This document shows positions 42,858 through 42,925 of a stretch of DNA of 42,925 nt, piece by piece. A program made the translations under genes and the position numbers. Location: the NCBI GenBank assembly GCA_021157605.1, contig JAGGWG010000016.1, forward strand, positions 1-42,925. Direction: 5' to 3'. The DNA is from a bacterium (GTDB lineage Bacteria > Patescibacteriota > UBA1384 > JAGGWG01). Under the pieces are notes generated by a model. The model was not told where the DNA came from. It worked only from the letters and a program-made list of their open reading frames with translations, and searched no databases. Each line of letters opens with the position of its first letter. The first letter of the stretch is position 1.

Positions 42858-42925
42858 AACCCCGATGTCGGCTCACCACCACCTGGCACCGACCACGGCC
42901 CCCACCACTCCCCCGCCCCCCCAAC

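Overview
This is an AT-rich chromosomal segment of a bacterium, with GC-richer rRNA genes. The gene content and rRNA architecture point to the Candidate Phyla Radiation (Patescibacteria), possibly the Microgenomates side (low confidence). Pointers are: a class I (archaeal-type) lysyl-tRNA synthetase; extra helices in 16S and 23S rRNA; 16S and 23S genes about 9 kb apart with separate promoters and no tRNA between them; a SecA with a large insertion in its N-terminal half; and very tight gene packing. No tRNA gene, CRISPR array, transposase or plasmid/phage gene was seen.

Layout. 1-4.5 kb: end of an unidentified ORF whose last 143 bp recur at 34.25 kb, then the elongation operon mreB-mreC-mreD-mrdA. 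4.6-6.6 kb: a MacB/LolD-like ABC ATPase and permease. 6.6-8.7 kb (minus strand): greA and class I lysS. 8.8-15.3 kb: secA, a frameshifted FkbM methyltransferase, ftsE-ftsX and a coiled-coil M23 protein whose peptidase domain is in circularly permuted order. 15.4-22.8 kb: a surface polysaccharide cluster (Wzz-like, capsule-synthesis-like, O-antigen ligase/polymerase-like, two GT4 enzymes, a WecG/TagA-like enzyme and the initiating sugar phosphotransferase). 22.8-29.3 kb: DUF4012 protein, L,D-transpeptidase, infB, a degenerate diadenylate-cyclase-like protein and a HEAT-repeat protein.

29.4-31.3 kb: the 16S rRNA transcription unit. It has its own promoter, a 30-bp leader/trailer processing stem, a duplicated 5' end containing an inserted palindrome, and an expanded helix 44. 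31.4-38.1 kb: a proteostasis block with a membrane-anchored degenerate Clp ATPase, an XRE-HTH/Hsp20 fusion with a palindromic operator, and a zinc-ribbon ClpC. 38.2-40.2 kb: a mechanosensitive-channel-like membrane protein and a polysaccharide pyruvyl transferase. 40.2 kb to the end: a consensus promoter, a leader with a terminator/antiterminator-like pair, and a 23S rRNA gene cut by the window edge. The last ~50 bases do not read as normal 23S.

Expression logic. Many genes are preceded by a TATAAT-like box, often as extended -10 (TGNTATAAT), only 6-9 nt before the start codon and with no Shine-Dalgarno, which implies leaderless mRNAs. A minority (L,D-transpeptidase, internal Hsp20 start, the 38.2 kb membrane protein) have a strong AAGGAGG matching the 16S 3' end. 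The genes cover one theme, building and maintaining the envelope (MreBCD/PBP2, FtsEX plus M23, L,D-transpeptidase, polysaccharide, SecA), plus rRNA and stress proteostasis.
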